A stretch of 64,000 nt of DNA from Pomphorhynchus laevis. Taxonomy: Eukaryota; Acanthocephala; Palaeacanthocephala; Echinorhynchida; Pomphorhynchidae. How positions within the stretch are numbered: the first letter of the stretch is position 1; every line of letters starts with the position of its first letter. The notes beneath the pieces are model-generated. The model was not told the DNA's origin. It did not search any database and saw only the letters and a list, made by a program, of their open reading frames with translations. Positions 1 through 11,641 of this stretch are shown in pieces. The stretch is from the NCBI GenBank assembly GCA_012934845.2, contig WNNJ02001181.1, forward strand, positions 1 to 64,000. Reading direction: 5' to 3'. A program made the position numbers and the translations under genes.

Positions 1-745
1 TGTATAGTTCTTTGGTCATCTTGGGGTTCAATATTATCTCTTACACATACTGGTATGATATGCGATGATGTTAACTTTAAGATCCATCTATGGTAAAACC
101 AAGCACTTTGTCAACTGCACTTGAAAATTGAAGGAGTGAAGAATTATTGGCTAATAACATGCTGCGATAATGCCAGGCGGAATAATTGGAAAAATTCTCG
201 ATCAATTTTTCTGTAACGAAAGCAAGACACTGCTCTGGTGTAAGCAAGTTAATTTCGTTTGTAAGAAAATACCAATATGCCCAACAATGAAAATTACGTT
301 CATCTCTACTCAAGTATTCCTTGCAAATATCCATTTCTTCTAGTAACGTAGCATTGTCCATTGCTTGCAGACACCATTTTCTATGGAACCATGACGCGTA
401 GGACTTGGGGTTCTGACTTAAGCATACAGCGTTGAAACGGAGTTCGTTCTTAAATATATTTAAGCGCTCTTCATCCTGATCACTGTCATTCTTCAAATCA
501 TCTGATTTGGACTGTTGCAATTCATTCAAATACCTAAGTATTATCCGCTTTCTTAGATTCCATAGAGTGCTATTTTCAGGACTAATGCTAAGTACTTCCC
601 CTATGTCAGAGAGATCATTGAGGCTTAATTCATCTACGTTTTTACTATATATTTGATTACACTTATTTGCGTATAATGTACTGGCTGCTTTGAGTTTAGA
701 TTGCTCAACGTTATCTCGATTTCTGGTTCTTGTTATTCCGTGCAT
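1..745 (-). CDS. RABGGTA: Rab geranylgeranyltransferase alpha subunit, 5' part
   Basis: Alpha subunit of the cytosolic enzyme that adds geranylgeranyl groups to C-terminal cysteines of Rab GTPases presented by REP. The first exon reads about 215 residues from an ATG at 745. It starts MHG like other family members and shows protein prenyltransferase alpha repeats: NPKSYASWFHRKW near residue 113, DERNFHCWAYW near 147 and NFSNYSAWHYRS near 184. A second exon at the window edge (1-49) reads CVRDNIEPQDDQRTI, matching the next repeat (usual form DPxDQSxWFY). I infer a short intron of about 50 nt (50-99, acceptor CCAG, weak donor GTTTTA); a donor further upstream in the exon is also possible. Oddity: the family motif HCWDYRRF is HCWAYWYF here. 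The rest of the gene lies beyond the window. Identity is confident; the splice junction is not. Confidence 0.88.
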
Positions 746-1130
746 ACATAAAACAAACAGATGATCTATAATATGGATAATTAGAAAATTACGGAAAGCA
801 AATTTGGCGTTTTAATGTAAAAAATTGAATATCATCCAATTTACAGAATTTACACGAAAAAAAGAAAGTATTTATTTTTTGAAATTTTGGAGCAGAATCA
901 TTCAGAACATAACTTCATTTTCCTTTTATTTCATTTTTATTATTTTATATAATAATAAAATACAACAAACTAGAATTCACAATGTTTAATTGTCAAATTT
1001 TTTGTTATTAAAATTATTTATTTTTAATTAAAAGTATTTTTACTGAATTTAATTTCAAAGAAATTAAATTTTGCAAGTATCATTCTTCTGACACTAAAAT
1101 TAAAATATATTTTATTTTTATTTATTTGTC
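746..1130. other. Intergenic, upstream of RABGGTA
   Basis: AT-rich sequence immediately upstream of the RABGGTA start codon. It presumably holds the promoter and 5' UTR, but no recognisable element was seen. Confidence 0.4.
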
Positions 1131-2708
1131 GACATGTGATTTATTTTCACCGCTGTAATACGTTGGGAGCTGAGATGAACGCTATTTGTATGATAAGATA
1201 TAAGTGTATATTTTAGACAATATATAATTTAAAGAAGATTTGTATTAAAAATATTTAGAACCAATAAACACAATAAAACCTTATGATATCCTTGGTTAAG
1301 AGGTGTCTCCGTTTTACAAGTCGAAAGAGGTCTTGTTCTCCACATCTGGTATTAAGCTTTTGATTTACCTCCCCATAGTGGATAGCTCAGGTAACAGCGA
1401 CAGCTTTCTTAGCGTTTCAATTGCCTTCGAGGTACTATTGACAAGCTTTTGGAGATTTGTCGTCAAGGAACTCGTGATACAACCGTTTCTTTTCACGTAC
1501 CTTCATTTTCACTTCGTCTTTTTAAAGCCAAATATCTCGGTTGATGTAATGTTTCCCAGGCTTAGTGCTCCCCAGTATCTAACGGGCAGCATCGTGAATC
1601 ATATTTTTTGTTCCACGCATCCTCTACTCTGTTCAAGTCAGACAGTTGCAGTTGCGCTACCATCTCAACCTTCTTATCAGGTAAGAGCAACCACTTGATG
1701 CGAGCCGGACTCTACGTTTCTCATTGTGTTGTTTGGGTGGCTTTATGTTAAGGAATGCGACTACAGATCGATGCTGTGAGGCGATGGTCTCATATGGTAT
1801 GACTTTAACGTCGGTCACCGAAGACATATACCCGCGTCACACTAGTATGAAGTCGACCTGTGATTTATTTTCACCGCTGTAATACGTTGGGAGCTGAGAT
1901 GAACGCTATTTGTATGATAAGATATAAGTGTATATTTTAGACAATATATAATTTAAAGAAGATTTGTATTAAAAATATTTAGAACCAATAAACACAATAA
2001 AACCTTATGATATCCTTGGTTAAGAGGTGTCTCCGTTTTACAAGTCGAAAGAGGTCTTGTTCTCCACATCTGGTATTAAGCTTTTGATTTACCTCCCCAT
2101 AGTGGATAGCTCAGGTAACAGCGACAGCTTTCTTAGCGTTTCAATTGCCTTCGAGGTACTATTGACAAGCTTTTGGAGATTTGTCGTCAAGGAACTCGTG
2201 ATACAACCGTTTCTTTTCACGTACCTTCATTTTCACTTCGTCTTTTTAAAGCCAAATATCTCGGTTGATGTAATGTTTCCCAGGCTTAGTGCTCCCCAGT
2301 ATCTAACGGGCAGCATCGTGAATCATATTTTTTGTTCCACGCATCCTCTACTCTGTTCAAGTCAGACAGTTGCAGTTGCGCTACCATCTCAACCTTCTTA
2401 TCAGGTAAGAGCAACCACTTGATGCGAGCCGGACTCTACGTTTCTCATTGTGTTGTTTGGGTGGCTTTATGTTAAGGAATGCGACTACAGATCGATGCTG
2501 TGAGGCGATGGTCTCATATGGTATGACTTTAACGTCGGTCACCGAAGACATATACCCGCGTCACACTAGTATGAAGTCGACCTGTGATTTATTTTCACCG
2601 CTGTAATACGTTGGGAGCTGAGATGAATGCTATTTGTACGATAACATATAAGTGTATATTTTAGACAATATGTAATTTAAAGAAGATTTGCATTAAAAAT
2701 ATTTATTT
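1131..2708. repeat. 724-bp tandem duplication, 2.2 copies
   Basis: Two near-identical 724-bp direct copies (1131-1854 and 1855-2578) are followed by about 130 bp of a third (2579-2708). The two full copies differ at very few positions, so the duplication is recent; the third partial copy is more diverged. The GC content is higher than in the flanks. Each copy holds a 131-codon open stretch on the plus strand (1303-1698 and 2027-2422) that opens with GTG rather than ATG and resembles nothing I know. On the minus strand short reading pieces also occur but are interrupted. Could be a segment of a mobile element or of an unrecognised gene. Confidence 0.9.
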
Positions 2709-4704
2709 TTCGATAAAATTACTATTCTTGAATGAATAAAATCAAAAAGACTTATACATTAAATACATATTCTTAAATATCGATAATAAATTAATTTATC
2801 GTTCTATACTTACATATCATTATTATGTTAAATAATTATAATGATAAAATTAAAATTTATGTTTTTAAGACTAAAGTTTCCTCAGTCTAATATTTCTAAA
2901 GTATATGCAGGGCCTAAGAAACGGCCGATGCAATTCCTCCTCATAACCTATATATTATAGGAAGAACTGACATGCAACACAGCAGTTCCTTCGGTTTCAT
3001 CTATATGATTTAGGGAAATCATTATATGATAGTGGTATAAGTAGGAGTCAAATCACAAACGGCATTGGACTGCAGAAAGCTGGCAAAAGCTTAGCATTTG
3101 AACGAAACAAAAAATAAACATGGTATGTATAAAATATGACATGAAGATATAATAAGATATAAAATATTCATACATTTATAACATTTAACGATACATGTGC
3201 TCGGGACTGCAGAATAATATAAATGTCAGTGATCATATTTTTAATATAAGCACATAGATTAACTTAGAAATGTCCTTTTTATATAAAGGACAGCAAAGTT
3301 AATTCACTGATTTTAAAAATCAATGCATTTTATCAATAAATAGAAAAATATTTAGATAGAGGGAAAAGAGCCAGTTCCATCTTATAGGATTTATGAAAGT
3401 CGGAATAGTGTGTTTCATTGTCAGTACAGTTAGCCTTGCTTGTGAAAGTGAATATTAAATGTATAATGTATAAACGGTGGTTAAATATGTTATAATATAT
3501 TGAGCTACTCGTGTATATCATCATATTGGTGATGATAATGGTGATTAAATCATCACCATTATATATAATAAAAGGTTGAAAAGGAAATTTGTTCCGGGCA
3601 GTGGTATCATATAGCCTGTGGATTGATTGCATATTTAATTCTTTTCTAGGAAGACGACGAATCCTTGCAATTCTTGTGAAACCATGTTATGAATAGCTTT
3701 TCTACGTATAATTCTTTTAAATATATTAAGCTACCCGTGTATATCATCACCATTATGGATACTGTATCCTTTGAATTAATATTGTGCTTTAAATTTTATT
3801 TCGAAGTTTTTGAATTCTACTTATGATGATATCATTCTACGTATGATGTTATTACCAATTTCTAACGTTAGATGAACTCGAAAAGTTAATAACGTTTATG
3901 GCACCTTATCTAACGTTTTCCAATTTCCAACATTAGATGCTAACGTTACCACTTTCTAACGTTAGATGAAATCGATAAAGTTAATAATGTTTTTTGGCAC
4001 CACATCTATGGTTTTCATTAATACTTGCTTAGTTTGACATGTATAGATTGCATCAATCTATTAGGTACGTTTGCCAGGTATAAGGCATATTTTTCGAATT
4101 TAATCTGATTAAATTAAGGGACATTAATTGTTGCTTAATTATTATTAATGAATATTTATTTGATCCTAATTAATTCTGATTAAGGGTTTCTTAATATAAA
4201 TTCTTAAACAAAAATTAATAACTAAATTGATGCTTTAATTTTTTAATTAAATAGATTTTTTTATATTAAAACACGTTACCCTCGAATGAGCCGTAATGTT
4301 TAATTTAATTGTAAATAATATATGAAAAACTGATTATCATGTTTGGTTGAAAAAGTTGGTCTTCTACAGGTCGACCGTACTTGCTCTTTATTTTAATACC
4401 ATTGTCTGAGTAAGTTAAAGTGATTCTCTGAATCATGAAGTTTGATTCTTAAATCAAACGATCTTATGAATCGTTTGTCTACGTATAATTAAAGGATATC
4501 AGAGGATAATCCACTTCTAAAGAGTCGTAATTTCGTATTCAAGAAATAAGAGTTGAAAATTCAAATAATCTAAATTTATTTTTAACAGATTTAGATTTGT
4601 ACACAAATTTATGAATGTTGAAACAGTGTCGTTCTCTTAACTTTTTAATCAAATTTTCTACTATACAAGTTTGCTACCCCATAATAAAGCTAAGCGTAAA
4701 TTAT
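2709..4704. other. AT-rich intergenic stretch
   Basis: No gene recognised. It holds short internal repeats such as the TAACGTTAGA-type near-palindromes at 3860-3970 and a repeated TATATCATCACCATTAT-like phrase near 3510-3560 and 3735-3755. Confidence 0.4.
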
Positions 4705-4717
4705 TTACATATCTCGC

Positions 4718-6103
4718 CTACACAGTACCATTTTTATTTCCACTGATGCCGTAATAGTAGCCGAGGAGTCTTCTTTTGCAGTCTTCTGTAAGTAAACAGA
4801 AACCGGAAAGTTTTTGTATTGATGATAGACGGAATTTCCAGATAAATTTGGCAATGTGACTGATAATCGGATATTTTTTATCACTAAATAATTGAAATAG
4901 CTCAAACAAAATATTAAATTGGAAGCAATGCAAAGGATAATCCACATCGTCAATTCGGATTCGTTCTACGTCGTCAAACTGTTGCCCTGAACTGTCGTTT
5001 GGAATCTGCTTGATAGTTCGTTGTGCATTAGATAAATACATTATCAGTTCAGCGCAGCACCGACTAAATAAGGTTGGAATATCATATACTTTACTCAGAT
5101 ATATCATTGAAACAAAATTGGATTCGTTAAGCTCAAGTCTCAGCGTTGGATGGACATGCTTCAATATGCTTATTGCGTCAATTAAACTCATCTCCGGGCA
5201 AACAATTACTGCGCTATTATTGCTGGATTTACTATAAGCAATGATAGCTCTTTGTTTTAAAATTTTAGAACTTTTAAAGATATATTTGCTATCTGCATAT
5301 AATATTCGCCCATCAACTAACAATTGAAGATCACTGTCTTCTCGAGACATTTGAAAATACGACCATACGTGACAATCATCAACTTCATCACTAAGTTCTC
5401 CTATTGCCATAAAATGTACACTAGTATCAGTTGATGATTCGGAATCCCAATCGGAATGGACATAGTCATCTGCACCGGTGATAACAACTGTATCATTGTT
5501 GTCTATGTTTTCCGATTCCATATCCAGATAATCCGGATCAATAAAGTGATCATCTACATCGATCATTTGATCAAATTGATCGTCTTCTTGATCCACATAA
5601 TCATCTTGATCGGAAGCGTCGTCTTGATCATATTCTGGGTCGTCATTGTGATTCGAATACTCCTCATCGTCATCTTGATTTGACAGATCATCGTTATCTT
5701 GATTCGACTCATCATTATCTTGATTCGACTCTCCACCATCGCTCTCTTGAATGAATTGATCTTCTCCGTCGTCTTGATTTGACTCTCTATAGTTATCTTC
5801 GTTGTTTTCAACCAGGTCATCGCCCTCTTCTTCATTACCATCATTGCTAATAATGTCACAGCATATTTCTTCTCCTTCGCTGTCAGTATACGTCCAAGAA
5901 CATGGCATTACATATGTTTCGTGTTCTAAACGATTTCTGTTAGTTCGCGTTGTGGTTGAGTTGATCACATTGTCAATACTAACTCTCAGATTTGTTATTT
6001 CATCAATCAAGGTTAATTCCTTGGAAATTGGTACATTATGGGAAAACGGTATTGGCATTATAAATGTGAATGATATATCAAATAATCGTCGACAAATCGG
6101 CAA
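4718..6103 (-). CDS. Acidic low-complexity protein with BTB/POZ-like domain
   Basis: Single uninterrupted reading frame of 461 codons, with no sign of introns. Residues 1-75 are ordinary sequence. Residues about 85-235 are very acidic and Asn/Gln-rich, with short imperfect repeats of the type ESNQDNDE, DDxxDQDD and EEYSNHND. From about 255 to 365 the sequence looks like a BTB/POZ fold: DLQLLVDGRILYADSKYIF, then SLIDAISILKHVHP and LSKVYDIPTLFSRCCAELI, as in animal BTB proteins that bind Cullin-3 or self-associate. The C-terminal 95 residues (FELFQLFSDKKYPIISHIAK onward) would be the usual helical extension. Substrate adaptor or scaffold roles are inference from the domain. Intron absence could mean a retrocopy, but the frame is open throughout. 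The ATG at 6103 is the first in frame; one at residue 16 is also possible. Confidence 0.72.
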   Translation of the reverse strand: MPICRRLFDISFTFIMPIPFSHNVPISKELTLIDEITNLRVSIDNVINSTTTRTNRNRLEHETYVMPCSWTYTDSEGEEICCDIISNDGNEEEGDDLVENNEDNYRESNQDDGEDQFIQESDGGESNQDNDESNQDNDDLSNQDDDEEYSNHNDDPEYDQDDASDQDDYVDQEDDQFDQMIDVDDHFIDPDYLDMESENIDNNDTVVITGADDYVHSDWDSESSTDTSVHFMAIGELSDEVDDCHVWSYFQMSREDSDLQLLVDGRILYADSKYIFKSSKILKQRAIIAYSKSSNNSAVIVCPEMSLIDAISILKHVHPTLRLELNESNFVSMIYLSKVYDIPTLFSRCCAELIMYLSNAQRTIKQIPNDSSGQQFDDVERIRIDDVDYPLHCFQFNILFELFQLFSDKKYPIISHIAKFIWKFRLSSIQKLSGFCLLTEDCKRRLLGYYYGISGNKNGTV

Positions 6104-7268
6104 TACTAGTCTGTGAGCTTAAAAATCAAACGTAATTAGTGAAATCTACAGGCTCTTATTATTGAAAATTTAAACTAATTTGTATGTAATATTATAAAAA
6201 AGCAGTTGACTAAAAATATATTGTTTAAAAACTAAATCAGATAACTGAGTCTACTTATTTTATACTTTATATAAATATAAATAAAGATAAATAATACATA
6301 ATTATATAAAATTGACTAATAAATAACAGACGATGTATCAGAATAAGGATAAGAGTCATCAGAAGGAACTGCCGTGTTATCAGGTTCCACCCCTTATTCA
6401 TCGACTCAACATGGCAACGAGATCACATACATTCTAACGACGTTAAATTTTGAAAATTCAATAATTTATATAAATTGATATTTTACTAAATTACTAAATT
6501 TATTTTAGTAATTTTATTTCATTTTAGTAATTATTTTACTGAATTTATTTACTAAATAAATTTGGTAAATTTTATAAAAATTGATATGTATATAATAGAA
6601 AATTGTACAAATTGATGTAATATTATGTAATAGGTATTTTGGATTAAGTGATGTGATATCAGGTTACGAACTTTGTTTATCCACTCGACAGAACATTGTA
6701 ATTGTAAGCGCAAAACACCAGTAAAATCTACAAACTTATAAATATGGGACTCAGTTTATCGACGCGACAGTTTGGCAAAATACAACTTTTTTAAAATTTC
6801 CAAGAACTATCAGGTATAGTTAAACAACAACAAAAAATATTTTGATATTTCGCTAGTATCTACTAGAATCTTCTACTAGCGAAATATCAAAATATTTTTT
6901 TTTCTTTAAACTATAACTGATAGTTCCTGGATATTTAAAAATTAAAATACAACTATTAAATATGAAGGGTGATAAATCAATGAAATATTTAAAATGATTG
7001 AAACACTTCATAAAAATTTCAGCGTACAAAATTTTTATTGACTTGGCAACAACTTGACTTTAATCGCAGCAGGGCAGCCAAATATAGTTAAAATATTATT
7101 ATGCAGACAACGTTATGAGCATAGCTCAGAGTTGCCGACAAATTGATAGTCAAAATAAAAGAAAAGGAGAAAAACAAAAACAAACCAGTCAACAATTTTA
7201 AATAATCTGTTGTTTAAAGAGATCACGAGTAGTCGCATTTACAATATCATCGCTTAAACGATTCTATT
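6104..7268. other. AT-rich intergenic with dispersed repeat and palindrome
   Basis: No gene seen. 6220-6440 is a copy of a dispersed repeat also found in inverted pairs near 58.1-58.6 kb (shared TGACTAATAAATAACAGACG phrase). 6800-6931 is a long palindrome, listed separately. Confidence 0.5.
6800..6931. repeat. Long palindrome with GCGAAAT arms
   Basis: Inverted arms at about 6800-6862 and 6877-6931 share ACTAGCGAAATATCAAAATA and, further out, a CAAGAACTATCAGG / TGATAGTTCCTGG pair. The arms look like two ends of one element joined face to face. The same GCGAAAT-type ending recurs on the minus strand near 38.52 kb and on the plus strand near 61.53 kb. Confidence 0.75.
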
Positions 7269-7394
7269 AATTTATTATTCGTTGTCCAAATTGAATCATC
7301 CTAGAATGTACTATTCGTCGGCGACTAAGATAATTTATTATTCGTTGTCCAAATTGAATCATCCTAGAATGTACTATTCGTCGGCGACTAAGAT
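7269..7394. repeat. 63-bp tandem duplication at LINE 5' end
   Basis: Two identical 63-bp units in direct orientation, beginning AATTTATTATTCG. They could be a duplicated promoter-like 5' segment of the L2 element or a target-site-associated duplication. Confidence 0.9.
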
Positions 7395-7456
7395 ATCCTC
7401 TGTCTCCCGTCATCAAATCAAATCCCTCCAAATCATCAACTGTCAGCTCTTCTATC

Positions 7457-7987
7457 GTGATATCACCTACACACGTCAGTCGTCCTCCTTTACGGAAGCG
7501 CTTTGCTTCTCGCGATCGTTGCGTCATTGTAACTAATATCACGCCTTCTAACTCCTTATCTCCAAACGCACGTATGGACCACGATGTTTCCGCCTTCAGA
7601 TCCATCCTCTCGTCTATTGTTCCTGCGGATAAACCATCCTCTTTCAAGAAATTTTCTCCTGTCGCATTCATCCGTCTAAACAAATCTTCTCAATCTAATC
7701 CTTCCCAGCCCCCTCTCCTAAAAATTGATTTCAAGCATCGCTCTCACGCGTCTTCTGTCCTCTCTCAACGATTCAAACTCATGTCATCTTCAACCACTCG
7801 AATTTTCCCCGATCGCGCCCCTTCCGAAATCGCTCAAATCTCTTCAGCCCGCATCGAAAAACGCCGTCGCGAGGAAAACGGCGAAACATCACTCGCCATC
7901 CGAAACATAGACGGAAATTTTCAAGTTGTCCACACCCGTCCAAAAATTCGATGGCGCTCCATCTCTCCTATGTGTCTTCTCCACTAG
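7457..7987 (+). CDS. L2-type LINE ORF1 protein
   Basis: About 177 codons from the ATG at 7457. It carries a pattern seen at the C-terminus of ORF1 in several invertebrate CR1/L2 elements: SRDRCVIVTNI, a D/H-rich acidic patch, a basic strand PPLLKIDFKHRSHASS, then RIFPDRAPSEI and a terminal GETSLAIRNIDGNFQVVH stretch ending in PKIRW. The same C-terminal phrase occurs in the CR1 at 12598-13059 and in the L2 copies at 23280 and 33390. Presumed nucleic-acid-binding chaperone of the retrotransposon RNP. The frame overlaps ORF2 by about 37 nt. The true start could be upstream; no in-frame evidence decides it. Confidence 0.75.
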   Translation: MISPTHVSRPPLRKRFASRDRCVIVTNITPSNSLSPNARMDHDVSAFRSILSSIVPADKPSSFKKFSPVAFIRLNKSSQSNPSQPPLLKIDFKHRSHASSVLSQRFKLMSSSTTRIFPDRAPSEIAQISSARIEKRRREENGETSLAIRNIDGNFQVVHTRPKIRWRSISPMCLLH

Positions 7988-10846
7988 TCTCTTTCGCCAC
8001 AGCACACGGTTTCCGCCTCGGTCTCCTCAACACTAGATCTATTCTCAATAAATCCGATCTTATCCTCAACCTATTCACCAAGCAATCCATCGATCTCTTC
8101 TGCCTCACCGAATCCTGGCACTCAGATTCCGACGACCTTTCCATTCGCCGTCTGCTCTCTGCCGGTTGCTCCCTAGTCAAATCCGCCCGCCCCCTCAGCT
8201 CATGCCCTTCTAAATCCTCTAATCATGGCGGCATCGTCGCATTCGCGCGTCACCCAGCGTCTCTTCGCAAAATCAATCCCCCTTTCAGTCCTTGCTCTTT
8301 TGAATTGCTCACTTGTCGTTATTCTAACCCGATCACTCTAGATCTCGCCATTGTATACCGTCCTGGTTCATCAGCTCCTACAGCCTTATTTTTTACCGAA
8401 TTCGCTGACCTCCTTTCTCATTGTTCTTTGTCCTCAATTCCTTCACTCGTTCTAGGCGACTTCAATATCCTCCTAGACCGCCCCTCTTCCACAGATTCCA
8501 TCCGCTTCATCAACATTCTATCCAACTACAATTACAAACTAATCTCCACTGCCCCCACACATATACTTGGCGGGGCACTCGACATCATCGCTGTCCCCGA
8601 TCATTTTGCTGCCCACACCTCACTGTCCATCTCTGATCCTGGTCTATCCGATCACTTTCTTATCACCCTTGATCTCGCTCGCAACCACACCCCTCCTCAC
8701 ACACCTACAATCCTACGTCGCCCTTGGAGAAATCTTGACCTCTCCCTTCTCCGCTCTGCCTTACTCAAATCGTCTCTATCATTACCCACAATAACATATT
8801 CATCTCCTCACGATCTCGCCTTTCTTTTCGACTCTGAACTCACATCCACTCTCGATATTCTCTTGCCCTTCAAGTCTCACCCACACCGTCGCTTGCACCG
8901 TGCCCCATGGTTTGACATCCAATGCCTACTCTCAAAACGTCGACTCCGCCATGCTTTTCGAGTCTATCACCGCTCTCTCAGACGCGATTTCCGCTCGATC
9001 ACTCCGTCTTTCCGTGATTCCTATCTTGCTCTTCGCCGGTCTCATCTCCACCTACTACGTACCAAATGCAACTCCTTCTGGCAGCATAAAATCATCACTT
9101 CATTCAACTCTAAGACACTCTGGCATACTTTTAACTCAATCCTGGCTCGCTCCTCTACGCCTTGCAACATCAATGCTAATGATTATTCGTCATTTCTCCA
9201 GACTAAAGTATCCACGCTGCTCTCTCACACCCCGGTCTCCATCCCATCCCACTCTGCCCAGTCTACTCTCATCCTTCCTAGAACTCTTTCATCTTCTCCC
9301 TGTATCACCTACAGAAGTATCATCTGTCCTCATGTTCTTGCCCAACAAAACCTCATCTGCCGATCCCCTGCCTACCCACATATTAAAATCTATATGCTCA
9401 TCGATATCCCCATTTCTCACAACCTTGTTTAACTCGTCCATCCGCAGTCGTATCTTCCCTTCACACTGGAAATCCGCAATCGTTCGTCCCCTCCTTAAGA
9501 AACAATCGCTCGACCCCTCCCTTCCTTCTAGCTATCGCCCTGTTTCACTACTCCCTACTCTTTCAAAGCTCTTAGAACGCCTCATCTTAATACAAATCAA
9601 CGCTTATCTCTCCTCATCCAATCTGTACCCTCCTTTCCAATCCGCTTTCCGCTCTAATCACTCGACAGAAATCGCATGCATAAAAGTGTACAACGACTTA
9701 CTCATTTCTCGAGACAAGGCTCTATATAGTGTTCTCATCTCCCTCGACCTCTCCTCCGCATTCGACATTGTCGACCACTCCGTCCTCCTTTCTCGCCTTC
9801 GTTATGATTACGGCTTTTCTTCCTCCTCCGTAGCTTGGTTCGCCTCATATCTATCCGACCGTTCCTTTCGCGTCTGTTCTAATTCATCATCCTCCCCTCC
9901 CATCCCTATTTTTTGCGGGGTTCCACAAGGTTCAGTCCTAGGTCCCCTGCTTTTCTCTCTTTTGCTTGGTGATCTCTCTCCATTTATCAAACCTTACTCC
10001 TTTAACGTCATGCAATACGCCGATGACATTCTAATCTATGCTCATGCACCCGCACATCGCATACACGATATCGGCATTTCTGCCTCCAACTGTCTTTCTT
10101 CTATCTACAAACGTCTCTCCAATCTCCATCTCGTTCTAAACGCCGAAAAGTCCAAAATAATGTGGATCCTTCCCCGTAAACCAAGCATATCTCCTCCCAT
10201 TGTATCTTTTGCCTCATCGATCATCCCTATAGTCCACAATCTCACTTTCTTAGGCTTCCATTTCGATGATCACCTTTCCCTTAAACCCTTCGTCCGTGAC
10301 AAGGTCCGCTCGTCTAACTTAATTCTCCGTGACATCCGCCGTATCCGCCCCCTTATCGACTTCCGTTCTTGTATGTCTCTTCTTTCATCGCTTCTTTTCC
10401 CTAAAATCGATTACTGCCTTAGCCTTTTCGCCAATTCTCCAAAATCCATCATCCTACCCCTACAACGAATAATCAACACCGCCGTTCGAGTGCTCTTTCG
10501 TCTCCGTCGCTTCGACCACACATCCACATATTTTGCCCAACTCTCCTGGCCCACCATCCACATCCGCATCAAACTCCGCCTTCTAGTAACTTTTCGTCTC
10601 ATCGCTGTCGGCTCCCCGTCGTTCATCAACCTTCCTTTCTTAAACGATACTCGCCCCACCTCGCTATCGCTTCGTTCCTGTCATACCCTCTTACTCCACG
10701 TTCCTAATTACTCCAACAACTACGGTCTCCGATCCTTCCTCGTCGCCGCCTCACTCGCCTGGAATCAACTCCCTCTCGACGTCCGCCGCGCTCCCTCCTT
10801 TATCACATTCAAACACCTCCTCCGTTCACACCTTCTCGACACCTGA
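7951..10846 (+). pseudogene. L2-type LINE ORF2: endonuclease and reverse transcriptase
   Basis: Starts at ATG 7951 inside the end of ORF1. The N-terminal third is an AP-like endonuclease: RLGLLNTRSILNKSD, LFCLTESWHSD, LVLGDFNILLD, STAPTHILGGALDII and SDPGLSDHFLITLDL (catalytic-type N, E, D/N and SDH residues visible). The reverse transcriptase follows: SYRPVSLLPTLSKLLER, ISLDLSSAFDIVDHSVLL, FCGVPQGSVLGPLLFSLLL and the catalytic YADD in MQYADDILIYAHA. The C-terminus ends in the typical LAWNQLPLDVR phrase. One frameshift near 9275-9300 joins the endonuclease frame (open to 9432) with the RT frame (open to 10846). Combined length is about 965 residues, normal for the group. No other disabling change noticed. 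Confidence 0.85.
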
Positions 10847-10923
10847 TTCACAGTTTTGTTTTGTTGTGGTCATGTAAGCGTGCGCTGGCACGCATTTGCC
10901 ACGTTAAAATAAATCCTTTTTTT

Positions 10924-11641
10924 AAGATAAAACGAGTGACCTCGCAAAGCTCGAGTTGATCGAATGTTGGAGAGCCCACGCAACACATTGTGTTCATTGT
11001 GAAATACCTTCCATACAAGACACAGATCCCGCGAGTCACGAATATCACATAATGACTGCATATTTAAAGACCGAAGACGGTCCTCGCAAGGAAGTTCTCT
11101 CAAAGAATGTACTAATTTTGTTGCCCTACGTAGCACCTTCTCAAGTCGAGTAATCTTATCTCTGGTTCGAGGGTATGAACATTGAGAAGCATATAACAAA
11201 TGGCTTAGTACAAAAGCGTTTTCAAGAACTCTAAAAGAATGTGGACTCACATAGCTGAATGATCGACGAAGGAAACCAACCATACGCATGGCCTTCGAAA
11301 AATCTACTCAGTGTTTCGGCGAGTGGAGAAATCATCGTGATCCATACGCCAAGATCTTTATAGCTCGAAACCAATTAAATCACTCGGTTCCCGAGATGAT
11401 ATATCGGCATTAGCAAAATATTACGTGAACGAAACCAACTCGAAACCAATTTAATCACTCGATTCCCGAGATGATATATCGGCACTGGAACAATATTACG
11501 TGATCGGATATGCATGGAAGTGCACTTTGAGGCATTAACAGACAGACCATTAGAACGAAATATAGACAATATCAACGAAATATCTTTAACTTTATATGTT
11601 GGAACGACACAATAATAAGTCAATTGCATATCAATTATCAT
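10924..11641 (-). pseudogene. CR1-like LINE fragment, reversed
   Basis: Minus-strand remnant of a CR1-type RT C-terminus. 11289 down to about 10930 reads YPRTRDKITRLEKVLRRATK, LVHSLRELPCEDRLRSLNM and RALRGHSF, the usual post-RT region of CR1 elements. 11641 down to 11375 reads the thumb region (FRSNGLSVNASKCTSMHIRS), with an internal direct duplication of about 75 bp carrying PIYHLGNRVI twice. The L2 element at 7269-10923 abuts or interrupts it. Confidence 0.75.

Larger units (their letters stand above)
7269..10923 (+). mobile_element. L2-type LINE, nearly full length
   Basis: Non-LTR retrotransposon of the CR1/L2 group with overlapping ORF1 and ORF2, GC-richer than its surroundings and rich in C and T on the plus strand. 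It starts within or just before a 63-bp tandem duplication (7269-7331 and 7332-7394) and ends in a short 3' UTR (10847-10923) with a GCGTGCGCTGGCACGC hairpin and a T/A-rich tail. The same 3' UTR recurs at 32985-33034 (reversed) and 36185-36245. It is inserted next to a reversed CR1 fragment. One frameshift in ORF2 means it is probably inactive, but it is the best preserved copy in the window. Confidence 0.9.

Noticed and set aside
1303-2422. Two identical 131-codon open stretches
   Set aside because: They begin with GTG, sit inside a recent DNA duplication, and show no recognisable protein; treated as non-coding.
3333-3632. 99-codon minus-strand frame
   Set aside because: AT-rich composition and no domain or neighbouring splice signals.
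5563-5859. Overlapping frames in the acidic repeat region of the BTB-like gene
   Set aside because: Frame-shifted readings of the GAT/CAA repeats; no independent support.
9808-10659. Antisense open stretches inside L2 copies
   Set aside because: Shadows of the RT frame caused by its C/T-rich codons.
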